DNA from: Clostridia bacterium
GTDB lineage: Bacteria > Bacillota_A > Clostridia > UMGS1883
Assembly (NCBI GenBank): GCA_017467965.1
Contig: JAFUJZ010000024.1
Location: 7,342-71,341 of the forward strand
Direction: 5' to 3'
Length of the DNA stretch: 64,000 nucleotides
Shown here: in pieces, positions 63,727-64,000 of the stretch
Layout of the letters: every line of letters starts with the position of its first letter
Numbering within the stretch: the first letter of the stretch is position 1
Notes under the pieces: model-generated
The model's database searches: none
Seen by the model: the letters and a program-made list of their open reading frames with translations, nothing else
What the model was told of the DNA's origin: nothing
Program-made: the position numbers and the translations under genes

Positions 63727-64000
63727 TCATATTTTTTTAAAGTTTCCCGCATATTTGTAGCTTTTTGCGTACTTTTTGAGCTCGTCCAATGCTTTTTTCA
63801 TGTTTTCGTCATTGATATTACCCTCAAGCTCTGCGAAGAAGAGGTATTCGCCTATGCGGTCAATAACAGGTCTTGATTCCAGCTTTGCAAGGTTTACGCT
63901 GTTACGTGCAAAAATCTGCAACGCAGATACAAGTGATCCCGATACATGGGGTACCGAGAAAATAACAGCTGCCCTTGTTGATGTAGTATCAACCACAGGG
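63727..64000 (-). CDS. Prephenate dehydratase, C-terminal ACT domain (fragment)
   Basis: The leftward frame is open to the window edge. About 90 residues are visible: TRAAVIFSVPHVSGSLVSAL, then VNLAKLESRPVIDRIGEYLFF and a helix with the end FKKI. The ESRP block and GSLVSALQIF are the ACT domain signature of prephenate dehydratase (pheA), where Phe binds for feedback. The catalytic part lies outside. A chorismate mutase fusion is possible. Confidence 0.85.
   Translation of the reverse strand, partial: PVVDTTSTRAAVIFSVPHVSGSLVSALQIFARNSVNLAKLESRPVIDRIGEYLFFAELEGNINDENMKKALDELKKYAKSYKYAGNFKKI

Overview
The window looks like chromosomal DNA of an anaerobic, endospore-forming Clostridia (Bacillota), probably an uncultured gut-type Oscillospirales/Eubacteriales relative. 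The reasons are low-to-moderate GC, AGGAGG ribosome sites with frequent TTG and GTG starts, a tRNA-Trp T-box, sporulation genes (YlbJ-like, YqfC, YqfD, SleB, a SpoIVFB-like protease), SLH-anchored surface protein, and two kinds of [FeFe] hydrogenase. No rRNA, tRNA, phage, transposase or CRISPR array was seen. Most of the window is densely packed housekeeping sequence; the interest lies in its regulation and in a few unusual gene sets.

Layout. 1-2.4 kb: edge of a LysR regulator, an amino-acid:sodium symporter and an iron-sulfur flavoprotein. 2.5-8.1 kb (minus): a redox-signalling operon (APH-fold kinase, two thioredoxin-like 2Fe-2S ferredoxins, group C sensory hydrogenase HydS with PAS, SpoIIE/PP2C phosphatase, group B hydrogenase). 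8.2-10.1 kb: a TtcA-like enzyme and rplM-rpsI. 10.2-14.1 kb: a MATE exporter behind an attenuator-like hairpin, then a T-box-controlled trpB2-type gene with an ECF S-component. 14.1-17.9 kb (minus): sulfur assimilation (metY-cysK and metF-rrf2). These promoters, and the trpB2 promoter, share an ACCTA-N9-TAGGT operator, presumably read by the Rrf2 protein. 18-21.5 kb (minus): uppP and ylxM-ffh-rpsP-khpA.

21.5-32.3 kb (plus): ispE with a cytosolic heparinase II/III-like enzyme, a SpoIVFB-like protease, a B12-radical SAM/DUF2344 pair, ligA and an ABC exporter. 32.3-38.7 kb: an orphan solute-binding lipoprotein, hpf-rnmV, an SLH lipase, a DUF1292 protein and SleB. 38.7-42.4 kb (minus): thrS and rnc-radical SAM. 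42.4-46 kb: an unusual intergenic region rich in TTCCACA boxes, then a HisD-HisB-HAD cassette whose two His-type enzymes have lost conserved active-site residues, and a DUF1858 protein. 46-53.8 kb: ylbJ-like gene and the yqfC-yqfD-phoH-yqfF-ybeY-dgkA-X-era operon. 53.9-58.6 kb: zur-znuACB, an acetyltransferase and an MFS transporter. 58.6-64 kb (minus): DegV, a repeat-containing exported DUF4353-type protein, carD, ispD-ispF, and the C-terminal ACT domain of a prephenate dehydratase.

The best candidates for something undescribed are: the divergent HisD/HisB/HAD cassette; the Rrf2 sulfur regulon that also reaches a T-box trpB2/ECF operon; an 18-codon leader ORF ahead of metY; the kinase/phosphatase pair around the sensory hydrogenase; the thrS/sleB junction, where one hairpin is both terminator and SD-sequestering element; and the general habit of building terminators into the last codons of genes, including near-mirror inverted repeats with arms up to 28 bp.
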